Made by a program: the position numbers and the translations under genes. The notes below the pieces were generated by a model, which saw only the letters and a list, made by a program, of their open reading frames with translations, had not been told where the DNA came from and did no database searches. From NCBI RefSeq assembly GCF_021390495.1, contig NZ_JAJEJP010000001.1:3348001-3412000 (forward strand): a stretch of 64,000 bases of DNA, read 5' to 3'. Shown in pieces: positions 56,368-64,000 of the stretch (position 1 is its first letter; every line of letters begins with the position of its first letter). The stretch is from Paraburkholderia sp. ZP32-5. Its GTDB lineage: Bacteria; Pseudomonadota; Gammaproteobacteria; Burkholderiales; Burkholderiaceae.

Positions 56368-56497
56368 ATTCGGTCTCCCTTTCCGGTTTAAATCAAATTA
56401 TGTTCCAAGACAGGGCGAAGAACGAGATTTTTTCGCAATCACATTTCGTGGCAGGACCACTATTATTTCCAGATAGACACCTTCCGCCGAAACCGCT
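56368..56497. promoter_or_regulatory. kynR-kynB divergent control region
   Basis: A 130-base A+T-rich gap between divergent genes. TATTAT at 56461-56466 is a plausible -10 element for kynB without a good -35, which would fit activation by KynR. An imperfect pair ACGA...TCGT spans 56422-56449. No perfect palindrome was found. Confidence 0.45.
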
Positions 56498-57136
56498 ATG
56501 CCAACCCTCTGGGACATCACCCCCGCCGTCGACACCGCCACCCCCGTCTGGCCGGGCGACACGCCGGTCGGTATCGAGCGCATATGGCGCATGGAAGCGG
56601 GCTCGCCGGTCAACGTCGCGCGCCTGACGATGTCGCCGCACACCGGCGCGCACACCGACGCGCCGCTTCACTACGACGCCGACGGCGCCGCGATCGGCAA
56701 CGTGCCGCTCGATACGTACATCGGCTCATGCCGGGTGATTCATTGCATCGGCGCATCGCCTGTTGTGACGCCGCAACACCTGGCCGGCTCGCTCGACGAT
56801 CTGCCGCCGCGAGTCTTACTGCGCACTTACAGAAATGCGCCGACGCGCGAATGGGACAGCAGCTTCTGCGCGGTCGCGCCCGAGACCATCGATCTACTCG
56901 CCGAGCATGGCGTCAGACTGATCGGCATCGATACGCCGTCGCTCGATCCGCAGGAATCGAAGACGATGGATGCGCACCACCGGGTTCGCGCGCACCGCAT
57001 GGCGATTCTCGAAGGCATCGTGCTCGACGCGGTCGAACCCGGCGACTACGAGCTGATCGCGCTGCCGCTGAAACTGACCACGCTCGATGCGAGCCCGGTG
57101 CGCGCGGTGCTACGCGCACTGCCGGCCGCGCGTTGA
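56498..57136 (+). CDS. kynB: Kynurenine formamidase (arylformamidase)
   Basis: Hydrolyses N-formylkynurenine to kynurenine; 212 residues. The metal-binding motif [15 protein letters not shown] lies near residue 49; [19 protein letters not shown] is the second family motif. It is the first gene of the kyn operon, followed by kynU after 114 bases and kynA. Confidence 0.95.
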   Translation: MPTLWDITPAVDTATPVWPGDTPVGIERIWRMEAGSPVNVARLTMSPHTGAHTDAPLHYDADGAAIGNVPLDTYIGSCRVIHCIGASPVVTPQHLAGSLDDLPPRVLLRTYRNAPTREWDSSFCAVAPETIDLLAEHGVRLIGIDTPSLDPQESKTMDAHHRVRAHRMAILEGIVLDAVEPGDYELIALPLKLTTLDASPVRAVLRALPAAR

Positions 57137-57250
57137 GCGACGGCGTCGAGATCACGAACCGGCAACGACACACACCAGCGGCACGAATCGCCGCGCCCTG
57201 AAAAAACAACCCTCACTCCAGCCATAACGACCACTCCGACCCGACCCACC

Positions 57251-58501
57251 ATGAACCATCGTGACGAAGCTCTGGCGCTCGACAACGCCGACCCGCTGGC
57301 AATGCTGCGCGACCAGTTCGCGCTGTCGCCGACCACCATCTATCTCGACGGCAACTCGCTCGGCGTGCCGCCGGCCGCGGCCGCGCAGCGCGCACAGACC
57401 GTGATCGCCGCCGAATGGGGCGAAGGCCTGATCCGCAGCTGGAATAGCGCCGGCTGGTACGCGCTGCCGCGCCGCCTCGGCAACAAGCTCGCGCCGCTGA
57501 TCGGCGCGGCCGAAGACGAAGTCGTGATCACCGACACGATTTCGATCAACCTGTTCAAGCTGCTGTCGGCCGCGCTGCGGCTTGCGAATGCACGCGATCC
57601 GAAGCGCCGCGTCATCGTCTCCGAGCGCTCGAATTTCCCGAGCGATCTGTATATCGCGCAGGGGCTGATCGAACAGCTCGACCGCGGCTACGAATTGCGC
57701 CTCGTCGACGATCCGTCCGAGCTGCCCGCCGCGATCGGCGACGACACTGCGATCGCGATGCTCACGCACGTGAACTACCGCACCGGCTATATGCACGACA
57801 TGGCCGCGCTGACGACGCTGATCCACGACAAGGGCGCGCTCGCGCTGTGGGATCTCGCGCACTCGGCGGGCGCGGTGCCGGTCGATCTGAACGGCGTCGG
57901 CGCGGACTACGCGGTTGGCTGCACCTACAAGTATCTGAACGGCGGCCCCGGTTCGCCCGCGTTCGTGTGGGTGCCGAAACGCCATCAGGCCGAATTCGCG
58001 CAGCCGCTGTCGGGCTGGTGGGGCCATCGCGCGCCGTTCGACATGGACCCGACCTATCAGCCCGATCCGGGCATCGCCCGCTATCTGTGCGGCACGCAGC
58101 CGATGGTGTCGATGGCGCTGGTCGAATGCGGGCTCGACGTGTTCCTGCAAACCGATATGCAAGCGGTCCGCGACAAGTCGATCGCGCTCACCGATCTGTT
58201 TATCGAACTGGTCGAAACGCGTTGCAGCGAATTTCCGCTCAAGCTCGTGACGCCGCGCGAGCACGCGCAACGCGGTTCGCACGCGAGCTTCGAGCATCCG
58301 CACGGCTATGAGGTGATGCAGGCGCTGATCGCGCGCGGCGTGATCGGCGACTATCGCGAGCCTTATGTGCTGCGCTTCGGCTTCACGCCGCTTTATACGC
58401 GCTTCGTCGATGTGTGGGATGCCGTCGAAACGCTACGCGACGTGCTCACGCATGAGACATGGCGGGCCCCCGAATTCGCCGCGCGCGGCGCCGTCACCTG
58501 A
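57251..58501 (+). CDS. kynU: Kynureninase
   Basis: PLP enzyme that cleaves kynurenine to anthranilate and alanine; 416 residues. The PLP lysine lies in [16 protein letters not shown] near residue 225; [25 protein letters not shown] and the late [11 protein letters not shown] are as expected. The stop is ten bases before the kynA start. Confidence 0.96.
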   Translation: MNHRDEALALDNADPLAMLRDQFALSPTTIYLDGNSLGVPPAAAAQRAQTVIAAEWGEGLIRSWNSAGWYALPRRLGNKLAPLIGAAEDEVVITDTISINLFKLLSAALRLANARDPKRRVIVSERSNFPSDLYIAQGLIEQLDRGYELRLVDDPSELPAAIGDDTAIAMLTHVNYRTGYMHDMAALTTLIHDKGALALWDLAHSAGAVPVDLNGVGADYAVGCTYKYLNGGPGSPAFVWVPKRHQAEFAQPLSGWWGHRAPFDMDPTYQPDPGIARYLCGTQPMVSMALVECGLDVFLQTDMQAVRDKSIALTDLFIELVETRCSEFPLKLVTPREHAQRGSHASFEHPHGYEVMQALIARGVIGDYREPYVLRFGFTPLYTRFVDVWDAVETLRDVLTHETWRAPEFAARGAVT

Positions 58502-58511
58502 GGAAAGCGGA

Positions 58512-59525
58512 ATGACCGATCACATGCAAACGCCGGGATTGCCGGAAGAGCCGGCCGCGCAGGGCTGTCCGTTCGGCTATGGACAGCAGCCGGCGGCGGC
58601 GGCCGCAGCGGGCTCGGCCGCGAAGGCCGCGCCGATTGCTACGGATGCCGCCGCTACGGCAGGTTCGACCGCTACGGCGAGCGACGCTTCCGCCGGAACC
58701 GCCGACAGCGGCTGGCACGACGCGCAGCTCGATTTCTCGGAATCGATGAGCTACGGCGATTACCTGTCGCTCGGCAAGGTGCTGGATGCGCAGCATCCGC
58801 TGTCGCCGGATCACAACGAGATGCTGTTCATCATCCAGCATCAGACCAGCGAGCTGTGGATGAAGCTCGCGCTCTACGAACTGCGCGCGGCGCTGAAGGC
58901 GGTGCATCGCGATGAGCTGCCGCCCGCCTTCAAGATGCTCGCGCGCGTGTCGCGCATCATGGAGCAACTGGTGCAGGCGTGGAGCGTGCTCGCGACGATG
59001 ACGCCGTCCGAATACACGGCGATGCGTCCATACCTCGGCAGCTCGTCGGGCTTCCAGTCGTATCAGTACCGACAGATCGAATTTCTGCTCGGCAACAAGA
59101 ACGATCAGATGCTGAAGCCGCACGCGCATCGCGCCGACGTGTACGCCGAAGTGAAGGCCGCGCTCGAAGCGCCGTCGTTCTACGACGAGGTGGTGCGGCT
59201 GCTCGCGCGCCGCGGCTTCGCGATTGCGCCGGCGCGACTCGAGCGCGACTGGACCCAGCCGACCGAACACGATGCGTCGGTCGAAGCGGCCTGGCTCGAG
59301 GTCTATCGCAACCCGTCCGAGCATTGGGAGCTGTACGAGATGGCCGAGGAACTGGTCGATCTCGAGGATGCGTTCCGGCAGTGGCGCTTCCGGCACGTCA
59401 CGACGGTGGAACGCATCATCGGCTTCAAGCAGGGCACCGGCGGCACCAGCGGCGCGCCGTATCTGAGGAAGATGCTCGACGTCGTGCTGTTTCCGGAGTT
59501 GTGGCATGTGCGCACGATGTTGTAG
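58512..59525 (+). CDS. kynA: Tryptophan 2,3-dioxygenase
   Basis: Haem enzyme that opens the indole ring of tryptophan to N-formylkynurenine; 337 residues. The core begins near residue 75 ([21 protein letters not shown]), with [30 protein letters not shown] and [13 protein letters not shown] intact. The first 70 residues are an Ala/Thr-rich extension not needed by the family. AGGAAAGCGGA sets the ATG at 58512. Confidence 0.96.
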   Translation: MTDHMQTPGLPEEPAAQGCPFGYGQQPAAAAAAGSAAKAAPIATDAAATAGSTATASDASAGTADSGWHDAQLDFSESMSYGDYLSLGKVLDAQHPLSPDHNEMLFIIQHQTSELWMKLALYELRAALKAVHRDELPPAFKMLARVSRIMEQLVQAWSVLATMTPSEYTAMRPYLGSSSGFQSYQYRQIEFLLGNKNDQMLKPHAHRADVYAEVKAALEAPSFYDEVVRLLARRGFAIAPARLERDWTQPTEHDASVEAAWLEVYRNPSEHWELYEMAEELVDLEDAFRQWRFRHVTTVERIIGFKQGTGGTSGAPYLRKMLDVVLFPELWHVRTML

Positions 59526-59551
59526 CGGCTAGCGCGCCTCCAGCAGTTTCG

Positions 59552-59593
59552 CGGCCTGACGCTGATATCCTGGTGCATGTCAACGTCAGGCCG
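59552..59593. repeat. Inverted repeat after kynA
   Basis: CGGCCTGACG (59552-59561) and CGTCAGGCCG (59584-59593) are perfect ten-base inverted copies with a 22-base spacer. No T-run follows. It could end the kyn transcript or mark a junction before the toxin/immunity pair. Confidence 0.55.
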
Positions 59594-59722
59594 TGGCTAT
59601 TCCCGTTTGATGCAGCGCAAGCATCGTGCATCCGGCGACGGGAAATTCGGAGTTATCCGAATCTCAACAGATGATCAGCACGGCAGCATCGGAACCCCAT
59701 AAAAACAGAAGAGGGTTTCGAG

Positions 59723-60553
59723 ATGTCCGATGCCGATAACGAAGAAGGCGTGAAGGTCGTACTGAGTGCGGCACAACTCGCGGCCGTGCTATCGCGCCAG
59801 TCGATCAGCCACACGGAGATGCTTTCCAACCGCCTTTGGGGCGGACTGGCGGTCGTCGGCGGCGTGCTGGAAATGGTCGGTGCGGCTGCGCTCTGCGTTT
59901 TGCCGGAGCCGACGATGGCCAGCAAAGCCGGCTGTATTGTGTTCGGGGCACATGGCTCCGATACCGCGGCGGCAGGCCTCCGGCAGTTGTGGACTGGTGG
60001 GGACACAGCGACGCTGATCCGGCAGGGCACGACGAAGCTCGCTGAAGTAATGAAGGCGAGCCCTGACATCGCGAACAATATTGGGCTGTCGCTCGATATC
60101 GCGGTGCCATTCGGCTTTGCCGGCTCGATCAGGGCAGCACGCGCCGCTCGCATCACGATGGGCAGGATCAATCTGCACATGCATGAGGCGAAGGCAGGCA
60201 GCGAGATCGGCGGACATACGCTTCTGAAACATGTGGGGAGAACTGAGGCTCAGTTGCGCGAGAGGCTCAGGTTGGAGCCGGGGAGGACCGTAGTATCGTC
60301 CTTCATCAATCTTGAGCAGGCGGAGTGGGCTATATCGGAAACAATGCGCGCAAATGCATCGAAAATTCACGCATGGACAAGAGCACCAAGACGAACTCTG
60401 ACGCTGGAAAAAGACGTTGGGAGAAAAGTGGGCTATGCGTTGGTCAGGAAAACCGACGCGTTGGCGGATTGCAGTAAGGTGAAGGTCATCTTGAAGTACG
60501 GGACGCATAACGGGATGCCGTACTACATTCTCACGGCTATGGTCGAACACTGA
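59723..60553 (+). CDS. Orphan RNase A-like toxin (CdiA-CT type)
   Basis: A 276-residue protein. Residues 160-276 match the bacterial RNase A-like domain found at the C-terminus of some CdiA proteins: GGHTLLKHVGRT (His165, His170), Arg181, a middle ANASKIHAWTR and the end PYYILTAMVEH. Such domains cut RNA of competitors. The N-terminal 155 residues have two hydrophobic stretches (38-60, 117-135) and LSNRLWGGLAVVGG, a prefix I cannot assign. There is no haemagglutinin repeat, signal peptide, PAAR or VgrG. The following gene looks like its immunity gene. GAGGG lies upstream of the ATG. Confidence 0.82.
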   Translation: MSDADNEEGVKVVLSAAQLAAVLSRQSISHTEMLSNRLWGGLAVVGGVLEMVGAAALCVLPEPTMASKAGCIVFGAHGSDTAAAGLRQLWTGGDTATLIRQGTTKLAEVMKASPDIANNIGLSLDIAVPFGFAGSIRAARAARITMGRINLHMHEAKAGSEIGGHTLLKHVGRTEAQLRERLRLEPGRTVVSSFINLEQAEWAISETMRANASKIHAWTRAPRRTLTLEKDVGRKVGYALVRKTDALADCSKVKVILKYGTHNGMPYYILTAMVEH

Positions 60554-60573
60554 CTTCGCACGGATAGTGATCT

Positions 60574-60858
60574 ATGAATTACGAAAACTTGTATCAACTG
60601 ATTTGTGGCCGCTTCCATGAAGATTTCGACCTGTTTGGAAACACAATCGAAGAACTGGTGTTGTCGTTTACACGCGAATGTACACCGGAGGAGATTAATG
60701 CGACGGTGACCGACATAGACCGATTCAAGGGCGATCACGCCGGAAATCTTGACACCGCCTTCGAAGAACAATTCGGCCGGCAGTTCGATCCGACACTGTG
60801 GGGGCACACCACGGAATCGTTTCTTGACGAGCTGAAGCGTCTTCTTCTGAGCGAGTAG
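60574..60858 (+). CDS. CdiI-like immunity protein
   Basis: A 94-residue acidic protein, LYQLICGRFHEDFDLFGNT onward, resembling the CdiI_2 immunity family, which neutralises CdiA-type RNases. It starts 20 bases after the toxin stop in the same direction, as expected for a toxin-immunity pair. Composition is unlike its surroundings: 57 of 120 bases (48%) at 60601-60720 are G or C. Assignment depends on the family resemblance and the context. Confidence 0.8.
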   Translation: MNYENLYQLICGRFHEDFDLFGNTIEELVLSFTRECTPEEINATVTDIDRFKGDHAGNLDTAFEEQFGRQFDPTLWGHTTESFLDELKRLLLSE

Positions 60859-60947
60859 ACTGCGCTTCCTCCGAGCGACTAACCCCACGCCGTTTGGCAA
60901 GCTTCCATCTACTTCCATTTCACCTGCCAACCAACGGCGGCCGCCTC

Positions 60948-61685
60948 CTACCGCGCCGTATACCCCCCATCGATCGGCAGGCAAACACCGCTGATCATCG
61001 ACGCCGCATCGCTCAGCAAAAACAGGATCGGTGCGGCCACTTCCGCGGGCTCGGCAAACCGCCTGAGCGGAATCGCCTGCAAAGCCGGATCGCGTTTCGC
61101 GGGATCACTCCACGCGTGCACAGCCATCGGCGTCAGCGTAACGGTCGGGTTCACGCTGTTCACGCGAATCCCGCTCGGCCCCAGCTCGATGCATAGCGCG
61201 CGCGTGACCGCATCGAGCGCGGCCTTCGACGCCGAATAGCTCAGATGCTCGTCGAGCGCGACGAGCGCCGCCTGGCTCGATACGTTGACGATGCTGCCCG
61301 TGCGCCGCGCATCGAGCATCGCGCGCGCGGCATGCTTCGCGACCAGTACCGCGCCGCGCGTATTGACCGCCATCACGCGGTCGAAGCTCGCGGCCGTCGT
61401 ATCGACCGCGCGTTCGAGCAACGCGATGCCCGCGCAATTGACCAACCCATCGAACGGATCGAGCGATGAAAACGCTTCGTCGATCGCCGCTTCGTCGCTG
61501 ACGTCGAGCATCAGCGGCTCGCAGCCGGTTTCCTCGGCGAGGCGCGCGAGTTCGTTCACGTTGCGCGCCGCCGCGACGACCGACGCGCCGCTTGCACACA
61601 GCGCTTCGACCGTCGCACGGCCGATACCGCTGGACGCACCCGTCACCAGAATCGAGCGACCGGAAAAATCGAAAGTGACGTTCAT
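60948..61685 (-). CDS. SDR dehydrogenase, L-xylulose-reductase-like
   Basis: NAD(P)-dependent dehydrogenase of 245 residues. Cofactor motif TGASSGIGRATV near residue 14, NCAG, catalytic Ser (NVSSQAAL) and YSASKAALD are intact. The segment SGIRVNSVNPTVTLTPM and the end GVCLPIDGGYTAR resemble dicarbonyl/L-xylulose reductases. It overlaps the kinase gene by four bases (ATGA) and is the last gene of the operon, so it likely interconverts a polyol and a ketose. Confidence 0.88.
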   Translation of the reverse strand: MNVTFDFSGRSILVTGASSGIGRATVEALCASGASVVAAARNVNELARLAEETGCEPLMLDVSDEAAIDEAFSSLDPFDGLVNCAGIALLERAVDTTAASFDRVMAVNTRGAVLVAKHAARAMLDARRTGSIVNVSSQAALVALDEHLSYSASKAALDAVTRALCIELGPSGIRVNSVNPTVTLTPMAVHAWSDPAKRDPALQAIPLRRFAEPAEVAAPILFLLSDAASMISGVCLPIDGGYTAR

Positions 61686-63226
61686 GATGATTGCAACCGA
61701 TGCATGACCGGCTTCAACGCCGGATAGAGATCCGTGTACACGCCGAAGCATCGTTCGTATAACGCCATGCGCTGTGCGTCCGGTTGCGCGCGTTCGACCA
61801 GCGTGACCCAGCCACCCTGCGCGGCTTCGCGCGAGATCAGTCCGACACCGAACGCCGCGAGCAGCGCGGCGCCCATCGCGGCCTCGACGTCCTGTTCGAT
61901 CGTGTAGACCGGATAACCGGTGACATCCGCGATGATCTGCATCCACAGGTCCGAATGCGCGGCGCCGCCGACCACGATCAGCTTGTCGTTGAGCGACGGC
62001 GCGCCTTTGCGGCCCGCCTCGATGTTGTGCTTCAGCGCGAACGACACGCCTTCCAGCACCGCGCGATACAGATGCGCGCGCGTATGAAAAAGGCTCAAGC
62101 CGACGAACGCGCCGCTCGCTTTCGCATCCCACACCGGACTGCGCTCGCCCATCAGATACGGCAGAAACAGCACGCCATCGGAGCCCGCAGGCACCTTCGC
62201 GGCCGACTCTTCGAGCAGCCGATGCGGATCGCCGTGCGGCATCGCGCGCGCGGCTTCGATCTCCGCATGACAGAACTGCTCGCGAAACCACGCCACCGAT
62301 GCCCCGGCGGTAATCGCGCCGCCGAACACATACAGGTCGTGTTGGCCGTTGAACACATGCGGCATGCTGACGAGGCCATGCCGCGCGTCGACATGCTGAT
62401 TGATATAGCCCCAGCACATGCTGGTGCCGATCATCGCGACGTGCTGACCCGCGCGCGTGACGCCGGCCGCGAACGTCGCCACCGCCGCATCGACGCCGCC
62501 CGCGACGATCGCGGTGCCGGCGTCGAGCCCGAGCTGCGCGGTCCATTGCGATAGCAAGCCGCCCACCACGTCCGACGATTCAACCAGGCGCTCGGGCATC
62601 ATCGTCGCGGGAATGCCGAGCATGTCGAGCGCTTCGTCCGACCAGTCGCGCTTTGCGATGTCGTACACACCACCGATATTGCCGGCCGCACTATGATCGA
62701 CCGCCACCTCGCCGGTCAGCAGGTAGATCACGTACGCGTTCGGCGGCAGGAAATAGCGCGTATGTGCCCATACGTCGGGCTCGTTTTCGCGCAGCCACAA
62801 CATCTTCGTGTAGCCGTAGTAGCTGTCCACGCCATTGCCAGTGATCGTACAGAGTCGTTCGACATCGATGTGCTCGCGCACCCAGTCGACCTGCGCGGTC
62901 GCGCGCCGGTCCATCCAGATCAGACACGGTGCGAGTGGCCGCATGTCGCTGTCGACCGGAATGCCCGAGCCGCCGTACAGGCTGCTCACGCACAGCGCCT
63001 TGATCGAACTCGCGGCGACGCCGGCTGCTTTCGCGTCGCTCACACAGGCAGCCACGCACTCGACCACCGCCTTGACCCACACCGCGGGCCATTGTTCGGC
63101 CCACAGCGGCTTTGGCGTATCGGGTTGATAGCTCGACGCGTGCTGCGCGACGATCGCGCCGTGCTGATCGACCAGTAGCGCCTTCGTGCTCTGCGTGCCG
63201 ATATCGACGCCGATGACGTAGTTCAT
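61682..63226 (-). CDS. FGGY-family carbohydrate kinase
   Basis: Sugar kinase of 514 residues in the xylulokinase/erythritol-kinase family. The phosphate-binding GVDIGTQSTKALLVDQ opens the protein and VVGGAAHSDLWMQIIADVTG is the adenosine motif; FLPYLMGERSPVWD is typical. The substrate is uncertain: a ketopentose or a tetrose/tetrulose fits the neighbours. GGAGA precedes the ATG at 63226; the SDR gene follows with coupling. Confidence 0.9.
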   Translation of the reverse strand: MNYVIGVDIGTQSTKALLVDQHGAIVAQHASSYQPDTPKPLWAEQWPAVWVKAVVECVAACVSDAKAAGVAASSIKALCVSSLYGGSGIPVDSDMRPLAPCLIWMDRRATAQVDWVREHIDVERLCTITGNGVDSYYGYTKMLWLRENEPDVWAHTRYFLPPNAYVIYLLTGEVAVDHSAAGNIGGVYDIAKRDWSDEALDMLGIPATMMPERLVESSDVVGGLLSQWTAQLGLDAGTAIVAGGVDAAVATFAAGVTRAGQHVAMIGTSMCWGYINQHVDARHGLVSMPHVFNGQHDLYVFGGAITAGASVAWFREQFCHAEIEAARAMPHGDPHRLLEESAAKVPAGSDGVLFLPYLMGERSPVWDAKASGAFVGLSLFHTRAHLYRAVLEGVSFALKHNIEAGRKGAPSLNDKLIVVGGAAHSDLWMQIIADVTGYPVYTIEQDVEAAMGAALLAAFGVGLISREAAQGGWVTLVERAQPDAQRMALYERCFGVYTDLYPALKPVMHRLQSS

Positions 63227-63298
63227 AGAGTCTCCGTTGACAGCTGATGCGTGAAATCCGCAGCAGATTCGCACACGCGACGTTCACACCCGCACGCG

Positions 63299-64000
63299 TC
63301 ACCCACGCGGCTTCAGCAGCACCTTGATCGAATCGAGCGAATTCGCGATGCGGATCGCGTCGTCCCATTCTTCCAGCGAAAAGCCATGCGTGACGATGCC
63401 CTTCGACGTGACGAGCCCGCGCGCCAGCAGATCGATCGCGATCGGATAGCAGTAAGGCCCCAGATGCGCGCCGCGCACGTCCAGTTCCTTGCGATCGCCG
63501 ATCACCGACCAGTCGAGCGTGGTATCGGCACCGAACACCGAGAATTCGACGAAGCGCCCGAGCTTGCGGATCAGGTCCATCCCCTGATTGACGCCGATCG
63601 GCGCACCGGTCGTTTCAATATAGACGTCGCAGCCGTAGCCGTCAGTCAGCGATCGGATGATCGCGAGCGCGTCATCCTTCTGAGGATTGATCGTCACGTC
63701 GGCGCCGTATTCGCGCGCGAGTGCCAACCGTTCTTCGACGAGATCGATCACGACCAGCTTCTTCGGCGTTTTCAGATGCGCGACCTGCGTCATCATCAGA
63801 CCGAGCGGACCCGCGCCCGCGATCACGACCACGTCGTCCAGCTGCAGATCGCCACGATTGACCGTATGAATCGCGCACGCGAGCGGCTCGATGATCGCCG
63901 CGTCTTCGAGTGAAATGCCGTCGGGAATCTTGTGGACGATCGCGGTCGGCGGAATGCGCATGTATTCGGCCATGCCGCCGTCCGCGACTTCGCGCTGGAA
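63299..64000 (-). CDS. Zinc-type alcohol dehydrogenase, erythritol/L-threitol type (partial)
   Basis: The gene continues beyond the window edge, so only the C-terminal 233 residues are seen. NAD-binding motif GAGPLGLMMTQVAHLKTPKK is intact, and GYGCDVYIETTG, LIRKLGRFVEFSVFG, DWSVIGDRKELDVRGAHLGPYC resemble erythritol/L-threitol dehydrogenase of mycobacteria as I recall it. The catalytic zinc-site N-terminus is missing from view. The gene lies 72 bases upstream of the kinase in the same direction, consistent with one polyol operon. Confidence 0.88.
   Translation of the reverse strand, partial: FQREVADGGMAEYMRIPPTAIVHKIPDGISLEDAAIIEPLACAIHTVNRGDLQLDDVVVIAGAGPLGLMMTQVAHLKTPKKLVVIDLVEERLALAREYGADVTINPQKDDALAIIRSLTDGYGCDVYIETTGAPIGVNQGMDLIRKLGRFVEFSVFGADTTLDWSVIGDRKELDVRGAHLGPYCYPIAIDLLARGLVTSKGIVTHGFSLEEWDDAIRIANSLDSIKVLLKPRG

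Noticed and set aside
59723..60858. Complete contact-dependent inhibition (cdiBAI) locus
   Set aside because: No CdiB transporter and no large CdiA with haemagglutinin repeats; only a small toxin-like and an immunity-like gene are present.

Overview
The window is chromosomal DNA of a G+C-rich betaproteobacterium, most likely Burkholderia or Paraburkholderia. The grounds are the very high G/C third positions, the shadow frames typical of such DNA, and gene orders recalled from that group: sodB-xseA, lpxK-Trm112-kdsB-adk, murJ/rpsT/DUF3579/argF/murB/yajQ/plsY, and a kyn cluster with an Lrp-type regulator. I see no rRNA, tRNA, CRISPR array, insertion sequence or phage gene. About 57 protein genes are supported.

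Layout. 1-6360: a peptide-type ABC importer (Tat-like binding protein, two permeases, one fused double ATPase). 6808-8494: a secreted glycine-rich protein and an exported Rap1a/Tai-like protein. 8771-15321: regulators and metabolic enzymes, namely an aldo/keto reductase, a GntR regulator, a class III CoA transferase divergent from a citrate synthase with an N-terminal HTH, and a DUF2917 gene divergent from a MocR-type regulator. Both divergent pairs are separated by clear palindromes. 15451-20449: an MdtD-type exporter, a degenerate EAL/YkuI_C protein overlapping an ECF sigma factor tail to tail, and a second-type ClpP. 20614-24316: a NYN-LOTUS protein with a basic tail, a glycine-zipper lipoprotein and SodB. 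24549-30602: xseA, then lpxK, Trm112, kdsB, adk and an SDR gene. 30730-39367: SirB1-like, murJ, rpsT, DUF3579, argF, murB, yajQ, plsY, ybaK. 39484-46266: an acyl-CoA ligase, xerD, an alkyltransferase, queG, tsaE and an amidase. 46396-55686: eamA, a pirin, a YbbN-like protein, tcdA, pdxH, cfa, DUF72, msrA and a flavin reductase. 55855-59525: the kynurenine pathway (kynR, kynB, kynU, kynA). 59723-60858: an orphan RNase A-like toxin and CdiI-like immunity gene. 60948-64000: a sugar-alcohol catabolic operon whose first gene runs off the window edge.

How the genes work together. kynA, kynB and kynU encode conversion of tryptophan to anthranilate, probably under KynR. The last operon (tetritol-type dehydrogenase, FGGY kinase, L-xylulose-reductase-like SDR) fits oxidation and phosphorylation of a four- or five-carbon polyol. 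Envelope genes (lpxK, kdsB, murJ, murB, plsY, amidase) lie among translation and tRNA-modification genes (rpsT, queG, tsaE, tcdA, ybaK). The strongest candidate for something unusual is the toxin/immunity pair at 59723-60858: it has no visible secretion gene beside it, low G+C in the immunity gene, and an apparent substitution at a presumed active-site tyrosine. Next are the two operator-like palindrome sets and the NYN-LOTUS protein.
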